From Candidatus Rifleibacteriota bacterium (GTDB taxonomy: Bacteria; Muiribacteriota; Ozemobacteria; Ozemobacterales; Ozemobacteraceae): a DNA stretch of 64,000 nucleotides. How positions within the stretch are numbered: position 1 is the first letter of the stretch; each line of letters begins with the position of its first letter. The notes under the pieces are model-generated. The model saw only the letters and a list, made by a program, of their open reading frames with translations, had not been told where the DNA came from and searched no databases. Made by a program: the position numbers and the translations under genes. The stretch lies in contig JADFXM010000008.1 in assembly GCA_015233565.1 (NCBI GenBank), forward strand, positions 144,668-208,667. Reading direction: 5' to 3'. Below are positions 10,190 through 20,727 of this stretch, piece after piece.

Positions 10190-12877
10190 ATGAAAATCTT
10201 CTTTTCCGAAAAAAAGTGGATATTTTTTTCCCTTGTATTTGCATTTTTTTCTCTATTTTTGTTTTATGCCAGAGTTCTTGTAAACGTTGATGAATACCTA
10301 ACTACCTTGATTTTTCAATTAGGATACAATGAGAAAAGTCAAAAAGAAAAAATTGTCCTAATAAAGAAAGACGAAAAAACATCTGCGTTATTGGCAAAAA
10401 ATCCAGGGAGAAGAGAATTCGCATCCGTTATCAAATTTTTGGGTCAAACCCAGCAAGTTCCGGTTATTGGAAACAACGAAGCAACTTTAAAGTTGATCGA
10501 TTTCCGGTTGGGGCTGTTTTCTTCTCCGAATAAACCGGTTTTTTCACTTTCCTGGCCGGGAACATCAAATTGCGAGAATTACAAGAACCCAAGTTTTTTT
10601 CGTTTTTCTGAAAATTTTGCATTTGTACATGATTTTCTTCAATTTCCCAGTGAAGCACTGGCATCTTTTTCGCCTTCTTTAAAAGAACTGTCGCAGGATC
10701 AAATAAAAAAGCTTGGGATTTTTCTGGAAAACATTCGAAATCTTCAAGCAAAATGCACATTCAAAGTGCTTCCTGATGCGGAAACTATTTTTTCAATTAT
10801 CCTACAGTTGAAAATTGAGCTTCCCCCCTCTTACGAAGTACCACCTGCCAACGTCATCGGCCTGGATTTTCTTTTACAAGGTGATCATGAAAAAGAAGAG
10901 GACGATCTGTTACGTTCGGCGATTGCAAGTTCTCAAATTCCGATTGTTCTTGCGGCGCAAATGACAACCGATAGCGAATATTCCTACGAGTTCATGAACC
11001 ATTCTCCAAATTCATCTGGAACCGATATCGTCAACCTTGGAAAAAATGAAATTCAAGAAAAACAAATTGAAATTTTCCCTCAAAAAACCTTCCTCAATTC
11101 TAACTCCTCCGTTGGTTTCATAAACTCCGAAACAGGGAGCAATAGATTTATAAGGCGCCTTCCATTATTCCAGTACTATCCCGAAGAAAACAGATTGGAA
11201 CCTGGCTTTTCACTGTTGACTGCGGTTTTAGCACTGGACAAATCATATTCCGGGCCGGAAAAAACTCCTTATATGAATTCCATGAAGCAAGAAATGAAGC
11301 GGATATTTCCATTAATAAAAGATGGGACATATCAGGGCGATTTCAATTTGTTTGACCGAAAAATTCCCTGCGATGAGAGGGGAAGGATGGAAATTTATTT
11401 TTATGGATCAACCCAAACTGACTTAGTGTGCAAGAAAAGAATCCTCAAATCCTTTTCTCTGTATGAATGTTTTGACGGCGATACTCTCGCTTATCATTCG
11501 AAAAGGATTCCAGGCTCAGCAGAGAAATTGGGGACTACCAGTGCGCATCTGTCTTCTTTGAGTCGTTGGCAGAATTGTGGGAATCAAGTTTGCCTGGTTG
11601 CTCCTTTCGAAAAGACTGACTTGGACTTTTTTGAGACTCCATTGAGCTATAAAACGCCATTTACTGTGGTTAGAGACCAAATTACCGGAGCTGAAGTAAA
11701 TGCAAATGCCATTTTAACTATTCTGGAAAAAAGGTTTTTACAATATCCGAGCATTGTTCATACTACGGGTTTTGTCCTTTTCATTTCCACATTATTTGGA
11801 GTGTTTCTTTCGATTTTCAATCCACTAGCGGCAACTTTTATCGCAGTTCTTTTCATGGGTGGAACATTCGGTTTAGGTTTTTTTCTGTACAATTCCCTGG
11901 GAATAATTTTTTACTTTTCTCCCTGTTTGATAGTGTTTCCATTGACTTTAGGGTTTCACATCATAGATCATTTTTTAACTCAACGAAGAAAGACTCAGGA
12001 GACAAAGGCAATGTTCCAACGTTTTGTATCAGCAGATGTTGTCCAGTACATGCTGGATCATCCGCAAGCGGTAAAACCGGGGGGCCAGAATGTTGAAATG
12101 ACCATCTTTTTTTCGGATGTTGCCGGGTTCACTTCCATTTCGGAAGCCCTTACCCCGGAAAAACTGGTTGTATTACTTAATGAATATCTGGGATCCATGA
12201 CCCGTTTACTTTTCAAACATGGCGGAACTCTGGATAAATTTATTGGGGATGCAGTAATGGCTTTCTGGAATTACCCTCGTGAGCAGGAAGACCATGCTGT
12301 CAGGGCTTGTCTCTGTGCTTTGGAGATGCAAAGAAAGATTCTGGAATTACAGAAGGGTTGGGCGGAAAGGAAACTACCGAAAGTTGCTGCCAGGTGTGGA
12401 ATTAATACAGCAAACGTAATTGTTGGTTATATGGGAGCAATTGAAGCTCAGATGAACTTCACATGCATGGGAGACGGAGTAAATCTGGCCTCCCGCTTGG
12501 AAGGGGCTAACAAAGAATATGGAACTTTCCTGATGATAAGCGAGAAAACATATCTTCGTGCCAAAGAACGAGTGTCAGTCCGATTCCTGGATTTTCTTGC
12601 AGTAAAGGGAAAAGCCGAGCCGGTTAAAGTCTTCGAATTAGTAAGCGAAAAAGGCGATGAGCCGGCGGAATGGTCGAAACTTATAAGCTTGTACGATACG
12701 GGAATCGCTTTACATCTTGACAAAAAATGGGACGAAGCCATTCAAAAATTTGAAGAAATCCTCAAAAAATGGCCTTCCGATGGTCCTTCTAAAACCTATA
12801 TCAAAAGATGCCAGGAGTACAAAGAAACCCCTCCTCCCGAAAATTGGGATGGAAGTTATCATCTAACGCACAAATAA
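10190..12877 (+). CDS. CHASE2 domain-containing adenylate/guanylate cyclase
   Basis: N-terminal CHASE2-like extracytoplasmic region, TM cluster, complete class III catalytic motifs (FFSDVAGFT, DKFIGDAVMAFW, CMGDGVNLASRLE), C-terminal TPR-like tail. Confidence 0.9.
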   Translation: MKIFFSEKKWIFFSLVFAFFSLFLFYARVLVNVDEYLTTLIFQLGYNEKSQKEKIVLIKKDEKTSALLAKNPGRREFASVIKFLGQTQQVPVIGNNEATLKLIDFRLGLFSSPNKPVFSLSWPGTSNCENYKNPSFFRFSENFAFVHDFLQFPSEALASFSPSLKELSQDQIKKLGIFLENIRNLQAKCTFKVLPDAETIFSIILQLKIELPPSYEVPPANVIGLDFLLQGDHEKEEDDLLRSAIASSQIPIVLAAQMTTDSEYSYEFMNHSPNSSGTDIVNLGKNEIQEKQIEIFPQKTFLNSNSSVGFINSETGSNRFIRRLPLFQYYPEENRLEPGFSLLTAVLALDKSYSGPEKTPYMNSMKQEMKRIFPLIKDGTYQGDFNLFDRKIPCDERGRMEIYFYGSTQTDLVCKKRILKSFSLYECFDGDTLAYHSKRIPGSAEKLGTTSAHLSSLSRWQNCGNQVCLVAPFEKTDLDFFETPLSYKTPFTVVRDQITGAEVNANAILTILEKRFLQYPSIVHTTGFVLFISTLFGVFLSIFNPLAATFIAVLFMGGTFGLGFFLYNSLGIIFYFSPCLIVFPLTLGFHIIDHFLTQRRKTQETKAMFQRFVSADVVQYMLDHPQAVKPGGQNVEMTIFFSDVAGFTSISEALTPEKLVVLLNEYLGSMTRLLFKHGGTLDKFIGDAVMAFWNYPREQEDHAVRACLCALEMQRKILELQKGWAERKLPKVAARCGINTANVIVGYMGAIEAQMNFTCMGDGVNLASRLEGANKEYGTFLMISEKTYLRAKERVSVRFLDFLAVKGKAEPVKVFELVSEKGDEPAEWSKLISLYDTGIALHLDKKWDEAIQKFEEILKKWPSDGPSKTYIKRCQEYKETPPPENWDGSYHLTHK

Positions 12878-12925
12878 GGATCACATCTTCCCTATTTCCA
12901 GTTCAAATGGTAAGCCTCGTGATTC

Positions 12926-14113
12926 TTAAATCACTTTTTTCTTCTGGAGGGAGCTGATTTCTTCCTCGGACATTTTCAATTTGGTCTTCAAAATTTCGTG
13001 AGTGTGCTCACCTAATACTGGCGCTGGACATGTCACTTCAGCCGGAGTTTGAGAGAACTTTATCGGGTTTCCCGGTACTTTTATTTTTCCGGTGGTGGGG
13101 TGGAGCAGTTCAACCAGCATAGACCTGGCGTTTATCTGAGGGTCAGAAAACAATTTGGCAACATCATTAATTGGCCCACAGGGAATATCATACTTCTGAA
13201 GGAGTGTGACCCATTCATCGGTCAATTTCGTCTTCATTTCTTCAGAAAGAAATTTTTCAAGGGAATCCCAGTTGTGAACGCGGTCTTTGTTAGTTAAGAA
13301 TCTGGGATCGGAAATAACTTCCTTTTTCTCAATTATTTCAAGGAATTTTTTCCAAAGGTCGTCATTTCCAACAGCGATGTTGATCAGTCCATCTTTGGTA
13401 TGAAAAGTTGCGAATGGTGAAATTGATGGATGCCTGTTGCCAATGGGGTGGGGGACCTCTCCAGTTGCGGAGTATCTGACGATGGCATTTTCCAAAACTG
13501 CTATCATGGAATCTAGCATTGCAACGTCGATTGCTTGGCCCATTCCGGATTTTTCGCGGTTGTATAAGGCTGTTACAATTCCATAAGATGTAAATATTCC
13601 TGAAATAATGTCGGCGATGGAGCTGCCAACTTTTGTCGGTTGGTCGGCTGATGGCCCTGTGACACTCATCATTCCACCCAGACCTTGAATTATCAGGTCA
13701 TATGCGGGTCTGGACTTGTAAGGTCCGGTTTGGCCAAACCCGGTTGAGGAGGCATAAATCAATCGTGGGTTGGTTTTCACCAGCTCGTCGTAATGAATTC
13801 CAAGTTTTTCCATTACTCCAGGTTTGAAATTTTCAACAACCACGTCTGCGCATTTTGCAAGCTTCAGGAAGATCTCGCGTCCTTCGGGTTGCTTGAGGTT
13901 TAATGTTACACTCTTTTTTCCGCGATTGATGCTCATGAAATAAGCGCTGAAACCGTTTACAAATGGGCCAAAAGCCCTTGAGTCATCACCTGTTCCGGGA
14001 CGTTCAATTTTGATAACTTCCGCGCCGAGGTCGGCTAGTAGCATTGTACAATATGGGCCAGCCAGCACCCGGGTCAGATCAATTACTGTAATGCCTGCTA
14101 ATGGGCCATTCAT
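12926..14113 (-). CDS. CaiB/BaiF-type CoA-transferase
   Basis: GITVIDLTRVLAGPYCTMLLADLGAEVIKIERPGTGDDSR. Start placed at MNGPLAG rather than the longer ORF start, which would overlap the upstream gene. Confidence 0.9.
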   Translation of the reverse strand: MNGPLAGITVIDLTRVLAGPYCTMLLADLGAEVIKIERPGTGDDSRAFGPFVNGFSAYFMSINRGKKSVTLNLKQPEGREIFLKLAKCADVVVENFKPGVMEKLGIHYDELVKTNPRLIYASSTGFGQTGPYKSRPAYDLIIQGLGGMMSVTGPSADQPTKVGSSIADIISGIFTSYGIVTALYNREKSGMGQAIDVAMLDSMIAVLENAIVRYSATGEVPHPIGNRHPSISPFATFHTKDGLINIAVGNDDLWKKFLEIIEKKEVISDPRFLTNKDRVHNWDSLEKFLSEEMKTKLTDEWVTLLQKYDIPCGPINDVAKLFSDPQINARSMLVELLHPTTGKIKVPGNPIKFSQTPAEVTCPAPVLGEHTHEILKTKLKMSEEEISSLQKKKVI

Positions 14114-14117
14114 TAGA

Positions 14118-15011
14118 TTATCTCCATTTAGTGTAAGGGATTCGTTTTGCTGGGTCGAAAGAAGATTTTCCCTGCCTGAGTATTCCTTCATAGGAACTTA
14201 TGTTTCTGTCTTCAAGGTGGTCAAAATGTTGAGCTGCAGAGGTATTTGGAACTATGGTTTTTATCGGGTCCGGGTCGAGTTCCGACCAGATAAACTCGTC
14301 AGATGCTCTTGCCTGGGCAATTTTGAAACCACTTGGGTGGATGATCATGGATGATCCGAAAAAGTATGCGCCGCTTGCATCTGGCCCAACCGCGTTGGAT
14401 GCTATCCAGTAAACGTGATTATCGTAAGCTCGAGCTCGGTTTGTGAGTTCCCAGTGGTCGAAAGTTCTCATAAATGCTGAAGGACGGCAGATGATTTCTG
14501 CTCCCTTAAGAGTAGTTACTCTCGCCAGTTCAGGAAAATCACCATCGTAGCAGATAACTAATCCGATTTTGCCAATTTCAGTTTCGATGCAACAGGACTG
14601 GTTTCCTGGGGTGGTCCACCCTCCAGCTTCTTTTCGTTCAGAAGGAAAAGGATGCGTTTTGCGATAAACTCCCATGATTCCGCTTGGGCCTATCAAAGCA
14701 GCACTGTTAAAGACCGAACCTTCTCTTTTTCCCCGTTCATAGGTTGGGAAAACTATGTAAGCATCTAATTCTTGCGCCCATTGTTTCCCGATATCGGTAA
14801 ATTTACCTGGAATCGTGTCAGTTGCCTTCCAGAGGTCGAAAGAAGTTCCTATGGGTGTGAATCCGGTAGTAAAACTTTCAGGAAGGACTATCAATTTTGC
14901 GTTGGAAGCTTGTTTACATTCCTTTAGCAGCTCATAAGCACGCTTGATATTTCTTTCTACAGCCATCGGCTCAGAGTGAAATTGAACAGCAGCGGCAACA
15001 AATTTTTTCAT
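14118..15011 (-). CDS. Carbon-nitrogen hydrolase (nitrilase superfamily)
   Basis: Glu (LIVLPESFTTGF), Lys (YRKTHPF) and Cys (GLVICYDGDFPE) motifs. Likely start MKKFVAAAVQ. Confidence 0.88.
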   Translation of the reverse strand: MKKFVAAAVQFHSEPMAVERNIKRAYELLKECKQASNAKLIVLPESFTTGFTPIGTSFDLWKATDTIPGKFTDIGKQWAQELDAYIVFPTYERGKREGSVFNSAALIGPSGIMGVYRKTHPFPSERKEAGGWTTPGNQSCCIETEIGKIGLVICYDGDFPELARVTTLKGAEIICRPSAFMRTFDHWELTNRARAYDNHVYWIASNAVGPDASGAYFFGSSMIIHPSGFKIAQARASDEFIWSELDPDPIKTIVPNTSAAQHFDHLEDRNISSYEGILRQGKSSFDPAKRIPYTKWR

Positions 15012-15157
15012 GGTTTGAACCTCTCCTAAAAAATCAGGAAATATCAACTCTTCCATGAAATTCATGGGTATTCTTGCTTTTGCCCATTACCCAGGATTAA
15101 ATGGGATTGATATAAACTCCAATTGTAGCACATTTCAAGGAAAATAGATAATTGCTT

Positions 15158-15523
15158 TTAAGCCAGGAGCTCTGAGATTGCGTCAAGCAACTCCTTTTTA
15201 ACAAAAGGTTTAGCCAGAGTTTTGTTGGCCCCCATTAATGTGGCAAGATTTAATGTGGTGTCCGCTCCAAAACTTCCGCCCCCCGAAATAGCGATTATTT
15301 TTATTCGTGGCTTTAGATCTTTTAATTCGATTATTGTTTCAACTCCTTCTTTTTCAGGCATCAAAATATCAGTGATAATCAAATCAAAACTCTGGGTTTT
15401 GAAAATTTCGAGAGCATTTTTTCCGTTTGGAGAGCAGACCGCGGAATGTCCTGCACTTTCGACCATCATGGAAACCATCTCTCTGACTTCAGATTCGTCA
15501 TCAATTATTAGGATTTTTGCCAT
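15158..15523 (-). CDS. Response regulator, receiver domain only
   Basis: KILIIDDESEVREMV, LIITDILMPEKEG, LAKPFVKKEL. Start at MAKILI. Confidence 0.88.
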   Translation of the reverse strand: MAKILIIDDESEVREMVSMMVESAGHSAVCSPNGKNALEIFKTQSFDLIITDILMPEKEGVETIIELKDLKPRIKIIAISGGGSFGADTTLNLATLMGANKTLAKPFVKKELLDAISELLA

Positions 15524-18389
15524 TCCCTCGTTTCTCCATTTTCTCATCTAGTGTTTGTCTGATTGCCATCGCAAGATTTCTTATTGAAAAAGGTTTCATC
15601 AAAGACCTGCTAATGAGTTTGGCGTCCTGCGAATTTTGACTTAAACGATCATTATAACCTGTGACCAAAATTATTGGCATTTCTATTCCCATTTGACGTG
15701 TTTTTTTCGCAAGTTCCAGCCCGGTTAAACCTGGCATTGTCTGGTCTGTTATAAGTAATTGAAATTTTTTGGGATTCTCAGAAATCACTTGGAGTGCCTT
15801 TATAGGTTCATTTTCGGTGAAGATCTGGTAGCCAAATTTTTCCAAAGTCCTTTTACCCATTAACGTAATTTCAGTTTCGTCGTCAACCATTAGAATGCAT
15901 TCATTACCTGTAAAACTTACAGTTTTTTCTTCAACTTTGTTAATTGCTACTTGTGATTCGGTGGAAGGAAAGAGAAGTTTAAATTCAGTTCCCTTCCCGA
16001 GTTCGCTTTCAACGTGAATAAACCCCTGATGATTGGAAACAATGCCGTGTACGACCCATAATCCCAACCCACTTCCGCCTCCAACACCTTTTGTGGTAAA
16101 AAACGGTTCAAAAATTCTTTCAATGGTCGATGGATCCATGCCATAGCCGTTATCTTTTACCACTAGTTTGGTATAGTGTCCATCTTTTATTTCGGGGAAA
16201 ACCTTGCGGTCTTTCTGGCAAATTTCGTGGTTTTCCAATGAAATATTAAGAATTCCACCGCGCTCCCTCATGGCATGGGATGCATTAGCGCACAGGTTCA
16301 TTATTACCTGACTCATTTGTGATGAATCCCCAAGAATAGGCTTGCAATCAGGAGCAATATCAGAACGTATTTCAATTGTGGTTGGAATTGACACTCGAAT
16401 CAAGTGAATTGCTTCCAGGATTATTTTCTGAATTTCGATGGGTTTAAAAACCTGCTCCATTTGACCACCAAAGAACAAAAGTTGCTTAATTATATCTTTC
16501 GCCCTTGTTGATGCTATAACAATGCTTTTTAACTGATTTCTAACCTTTTCTTCGAAAATTGGATTCGAAGCGAGCATATCCGAATAGCCAAGAATTGGAG
16601 TTAGGAGATTGTTGAAATCGTGTGCAATTCCCCCCGCGAGACGACCTACTGTTTCAAGTCTTTGGGATTTTCTGAGTTGTATTTCGAGTTTTCTTTTTTC
16701 TTCCAATGCAATTTGCGCTTCGGTAATATCGATATCAGTTCCGATCAATCTGTTTCTGTTACCACCTTTAGCGAATGAACCTCGTGAAAGAATCCACTTT
16801 ATTCCACCTTTTTTATCTATCTTACGATGCTCAAAAACTAATTCCTCTGAATGCCCTTCCAAAAAATCCTTGAAAATTTTCTCGAAACTTTCTCTGTCAT
16901 CTTGATGGATAAGTTCTTTCCAGGTTGAAAAGGAATTAAAAGTCTCGTTCTCTGAATAACCCAGCATTTCTTTTAAGTTAGGATCAATAAACATGTTTTC
17001 ATCGATAAGATCCAGACTCCAGACCCCAACTTTTCCTGCTTTTACTGCAAGTTGATATTTTTCCTGGCTCTCTTTTAATGCAATTTCAGCAGCCTTCCTT
17101 TCGGAAATTTCATTTCTCATTTTTTCATTGGATTCAGCAAGGGCTTTTGTTCGCTCCATTACTTGCTCTTCGAGAAAATATCTGTGTCTTATCAGCTCTT
17201 TTTCGGATTCTTCCAATCGTTGGACGCTTTGTTCCAGCTTTTTTTTGGCCACTAGATTCAAGGAATAAAATTCATAGCTTTCAAGCATGTGTGCTGTTGA
17301 GTGAAGAATAATAGTCAAAAGAGAAAAAAAAGCATCAAATATCTCGTTTGGATCTTGTTCCAAAAGAGCGAAAAACATTCCCCTGGTTCTGGAATTTGTA
17401 GAAAGTGCATGTACTAAAAGTTGGTTCTTTTTATCAATGGAAGGAAGAAGAATTGGTCGATTACGCTTAATTGCCTCAGCGAAACAACCATTTTCAATAA
17501 GTATTTCCGCTTCTTTTTCAAATTTTTTCAAACAGTCCTTTGGATCCCAATAGGCGGGGAAAAAACTTCCTTCAACCTCATGAACAAGGAAAATCGAAAT
17601 AGCTTTTGATTTGATAAGATTTCTGATTTTCATGGTGGTTTCACGCAAGATATCAGATTTGCTCTCAAGTTGATTCAGTGTGGTTTCAAAAGTTCCCAGC
17701 GCTGCTGCTACTTCGAGGGCTTTCATCGCTTCACGTTTATCTTCGATGAGTTGTTTTACCAGATTTTTGAGGAATGTAGTTTCACCTGATTCTGAAAGCT
17801 TTGTGACCTCAGGGATGTTCGGCGTTTCTGTGATTTTTGCAGGTTCTGAAATCTTCTGAACCTCAGGGATATCTGGTACATTAGGGATTTTTTGGGTTTC
17901 TGAAATATTCGCAGCCTGCGAGTCTTTTGGAATTTTCGGAATTTCAAGGGTCTTCGAGATCTCTAAAGTCTTCAAGTTCTTTGGGATTTCCTGGGTTTCT
18001 GGGATATTCGAGATCTTTGATGTTTCAGATATTTCTGATATTTTGGATAAACCTGGTCTTTTTGTTTCGTTTTGGAGGTCTGGAGAATGGGGTGGGGGGG
18101 AATCACCTGATTCCGGGGTGTTTTGTTTAATTCTGCTAATTTTGCTGATTTGGTCGATTTTGTTTAATTCAGCTCGAGAAGGGTCATGGAAAATCTCCGT
18201 TCTAGGTGAAAATTCTTCCTTACTGTGCCCCAGAACGTTGGCTTGAAGCACTCCCCAGGTTTTAAAAATCTTTATTTGCTTTTTTTCAATAAGTGAATTT
18301 GCTGAAAGCAGGAATCTCCCATTTGGTGCAAAAAGATCTGATTCCAGGACCATCCCCGGGACAATTTGGCAAATATCAATCAAACCCAC
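15501..18389 (-). CDS. Hybrid sensor histidine kinase (PAS, HisKA, HATPase_c, receiver)
   Basis: LAGGIAHDFNNLLTPILGY, NLCANASHAM, GYGMDPSTIERIFEPFFTTKGVGGGSGLGLWVVHGI, ILMVDDETEI...LITDQTMPGLTG. Confidence 0.9.
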   Translation of the reverse strand: MGLIDICQIVPGMVLESDLFAPNGRFLLSANSLIEKKQIKIFKTWGVLQANVLGHSKEEFSPRTEIFHDPSRAELNKIDQISKISRIKQNTPESGDSPPPHSPDLQNETKRPGLSKISEISETSKISNIPETQEIPKNLKTLEISKTLEIPKIPKDSQAANISETQKIPNVPDIPEVQKISEPAKITETPNIPEVTKLSESGETTFLKNLVKQLIEDKREAMKALEVAAALGTFETTLNQLESKSDILRETTMKIRNLIKSKAISIFLVHEVEGSFFPAYWDPKDCLKKFEKEAEILIENGCFAEAIKRNRPILLPSIDKKNQLLVHALSTNSRTRGMFFALLEQDPNEIFDAFFSLLTIILHSTAHMLESYEFYSLNLVAKKKLEQSVQRLEESEKELIRHRYFLEEQVMERTKALAESNEKMRNEISERKAAEIALKESQEKYQLAVKAGKVGVWSLDLIDENMFIDPNLKEMLGYSENETFNSFSTWKELIHQDDRESFEKIFKDFLEGHSEELVFEHRKIDKKGGIKWILSRGSFAKGGNRNRLIGTDIDITEAQIALEEKRKLEIQLRKSQRLETVGRLAGGIAHDFNNLLTPILGYSDMLASNPIFEEKVRNQLKSIVIASTRAKDIIKQLLFFGGQMEQVFKPIEIQKIILEAIHLIRVSIPTTIEIRSDIAPDCKPILGDSSQMSQVIMNLCANASHAMRERGGILNISLENHEICQKDRKVFPEIKDGHYTKLVVKDNGYGMDPSTIERIFEPFFTTKGVGGGSGLGLWVVHGIVSNHQGFIHVESELGKGTEFKLLFPSTESQVAINKVEEKTVSFTGNECILMVDDETEITLMGKRTLEKFGYQIFTENEPIKALQVISENPKKFQLLITDQTMPGLTGLELAKKTRQMGIEMPIILVTGYNDRLSQNSQDAKLISRSLMKPFSIRNLAMAIRQTLDEKMEKRGNGKNPNN

Positions 18390-18484
18390 GCTAATTGTGC
18401 TCCATTACGATGACATGAGAGATATAATACCATTTCCAAAAAGAAGTGGCGTTGAAAAAATTTAAAGCTTTAAGCTCTTCCTAT

Positions 18485-18514
18485 GAAAAAACCCCGACTA
18501 CTGTCGGGGTTTTT
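18485..18514. terminator. Rho-independent terminator
   Basis: AAAAACCCCGAC-tact-GTCGGGGTTTTT hairpin with U-tract on both strands, between two minus-strand genes. Confidence 0.85.
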
Positions 18515-18537
18515 GGATAGTAGGATCAATTTATAGT

Positions 18538-20385
18538 TCAATATGAGAGAAGAGTTTGAATTTTGTCAGAAAGCTGAGTTTTTCCTTGTGCTTGTTGAGC
18601 ATTTAGTTGATCTGCAACCTTTTTGGCAAGTGGCTTAAGTAAATCTTTTGAGTCAGCTTTTTGAAGGGCTGTAATCAAATCGTCAACTGATTTTGTACTA
18701 CCATTTTCGAGATCGTGTTTTACACTTTTGGTAACTTCGTAAGATATCGCTTCGAGTGAGTTAAGAGCTTGAAGTTGCACGTCTTCCTTATCGCTTGAAA
18801 GCCCTGTGGCGGCGTTGCTGTAATCCTGGACCAGAGCGGAAACATTGGTTATGGAATTAACACTTCGTGCAATCTGAGCGCCGGAATCTGAAACTGCCAC
18901 TACATAAGGCATTCCTGGGGCTTTGGCGTATCCCTGGTCGGGGATGCCAGCGGGGGCTTGAGCGCTTACGATGATTGTAAGGGTGTCAAATTTTCCTGCG
19001 CTGGGAACTTCAAGTGAACCAGACTGGGTTTTGTTATCAGCTGCGGCAACCAAATTTACAAAACTGATTTCAGGAGTTACTCTGTCTCTGGAATCTGATA
19101 ATACTGCGGCAACTTTGTAGCTCAGGTATTTTCCGTCTGTGAAAGCTGGGTGTGCACCGGCAAAATCAATTTTAACGTTAGCTTTGGCGGTTGAGAGATC
19201 AACTTTGATTCCATCTGCGCTCCAGATAAAAACTTTATCTTGTACCTGGCCGGGAAGGCTTTTAATCATCTGTGTTACCGGCAATCTGAGTTTGTTTAAT
19301 AACGGGTCGTTGTAGCAGTATTCACCTTTATCCAGATTTGGATTGTTCACAAAATTGGTGATTGCAAAATCGGTATAAAACTGGGCAAAATCTGTTCCAT
19401 ATTGTTTGAGTCCTGCATCAAGGGAATCAATTCCTTGAACCTTACTGCTGATTAAATTTTGATAAAAATTTACTTTTGAAGCATCATCTTTAAGGAATCT
19501 CTGATTAAGATAGAAATTAAAGAGGTATCCTGCTCCATAATTGGAGATCGAGTGATCTTGTGCCCATGCGGTTAAACTGGTATCAGGTTGTTGAAGGAAA
19601 CTGGTAATTTGTGATTGATGACCGTATCCGTTGTAATACATTGCGATCATTGCGCATCCTTCTTTTACCCATGTGGCTTCCTGGGGGTTATGTGCAAAAT
19701 GGATCATGTGAGTAAATTCATGTGCAACTACTGCTAGATAATCAGGTTTAGACGGGTTTCCGGGGTAGATATCGAGATAAATCATTTCTCTTTCATTACT
19801 TTTCACTTGAATGTTAGCGGGTATGTCGGCTTGAAGAAATTCATCACCTGCGAAGAAATATCCGGCTACAAAGCCCTGGTTGGTTCCGGTGGCGGTGAAG
19901 CCATCTTGGATGTCCAATAGAAGAAGGGTCATTCTGGGATCGCCATCAATTCCAGGTTTCCATTCCTGTCCGAAATATTTGGTATCGGTGTTGTAGACTT
20001 TTCCTTCAAAATCATTTTCGATTCTTTGGATATCGGCATCTGATACATTTCTTCCATTTTCAAGGAAAATATAGGAATTGGGACCGATTGCTTTTAGAGT
20101 GGCTTTAAGCTGATATTGAGTGTTATTAGCAACGTTTGATGCCCAAAAAGTTTCTTCGTCGCCAATTTTGTAATTCTTTGGGACTGGGGCCGGGGCTTTT
20201 AGCTTTTTAGCTTTTTCAGCCTTTGACTGTATCGAAACATTTTTTAACAGTAAATCGACTTTCTCTTGGAAGAATTGAGTTCCATCAATTGGGAACGGGC
20301 CTTTTTCAGTGGCTGCTTCTATTATGGGAGCCTGGAAAATTAAAGTGACTATAACCGCAAGAAGGAAACTTACTAGGCGCTTCAT
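18538..20385 (-). CDS. Secreted zinc metalloprotease-like protein (M30/peptidase-MA-like)
   Basis: Signal peptide. VVAHEFTHMIHFAHNPQEATWVKEGCA (HExxH plus downstream Glu). Confidence 0.7.
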   Translation of the reverse strand: MKRLVSFLLAVIVTLIFQAPIIEAATEKGPFPIDGTQFFQEKVDLLLKNVSIQSKAEKAKKLKAPAPVPKNYKIGDEETFWASNVANNTQYQLKATLKAIGPNSYIFLENGRNVSDADIQRIENDFEGKVYNTDTKYFGQEWKPGIDGDPRMTLLLLDIQDGFTATGTNQGFVAGYFFAGDEFLQADIPANIQVKSNEREMIYLDIYPGNPSKPDYLAVVAHEFTHMIHFAHNPQEATWVKEGCAMIAMYYNGYGHQSQITSFLQQPDTSLTAWAQDHSISNYGAGYLFNFYLNQRFLKDDASKVNFYQNLISSKVQGIDSLDAGLKQYGTDFAQFYTDFAITNFVNNPNLDKGEYCYNDPLLNKLRLPVTQMIKSLPGQVQDKVFIWSADGIKVDLSTAKANVKIDFAGAHPAFTDGKYLSYKVAAVLSDSRDRVTPEISFVNLVAAADNKTQSGSLEVPSAGKFDTLTIIVSAQAPAGIPDQGYAKAPGMPYVVAVSDSGAQIARSVNSITNVSALVQDYSNAATGLSSDKEDVQLQALNSLEAISYEVTKSVKHDLENGSTKSVDDLITALQKADSKDLLKPLAKKVADQLNAQQAQGKTQLSDKIQTLLSY

Positions 20386-20727
20386 ACTTTTTCTCCTTAT
20401 TTTTTTGGTTTGATAAAATTAAGAGCAAGATGTTTGCCATTCCACCAAAAAGTTGAAATTATCCTGAATTTATCCTCCTTGCGATAGCTTTGGTTGCTTT
20501 GGGTTGTTCGGAAAATGAAAAAAAATCAGCAGCCACTGCTTCATTTTTTTGGCAGTTGACTTGCTTTGTTCTCTTCATTAAAATGAACCTCGCTAAATTT
20601 TGGTAGATTTGTTCCTGAAAAATTGCCTAAAAAAGCTTTACAAACGCAACATATTTTGATTTTATCCGAAATGTTGATAAATGGCAATTGCTCGGTTGGA
20701 AGCTGATTTGAAGGTTGGAGGAAAAAT

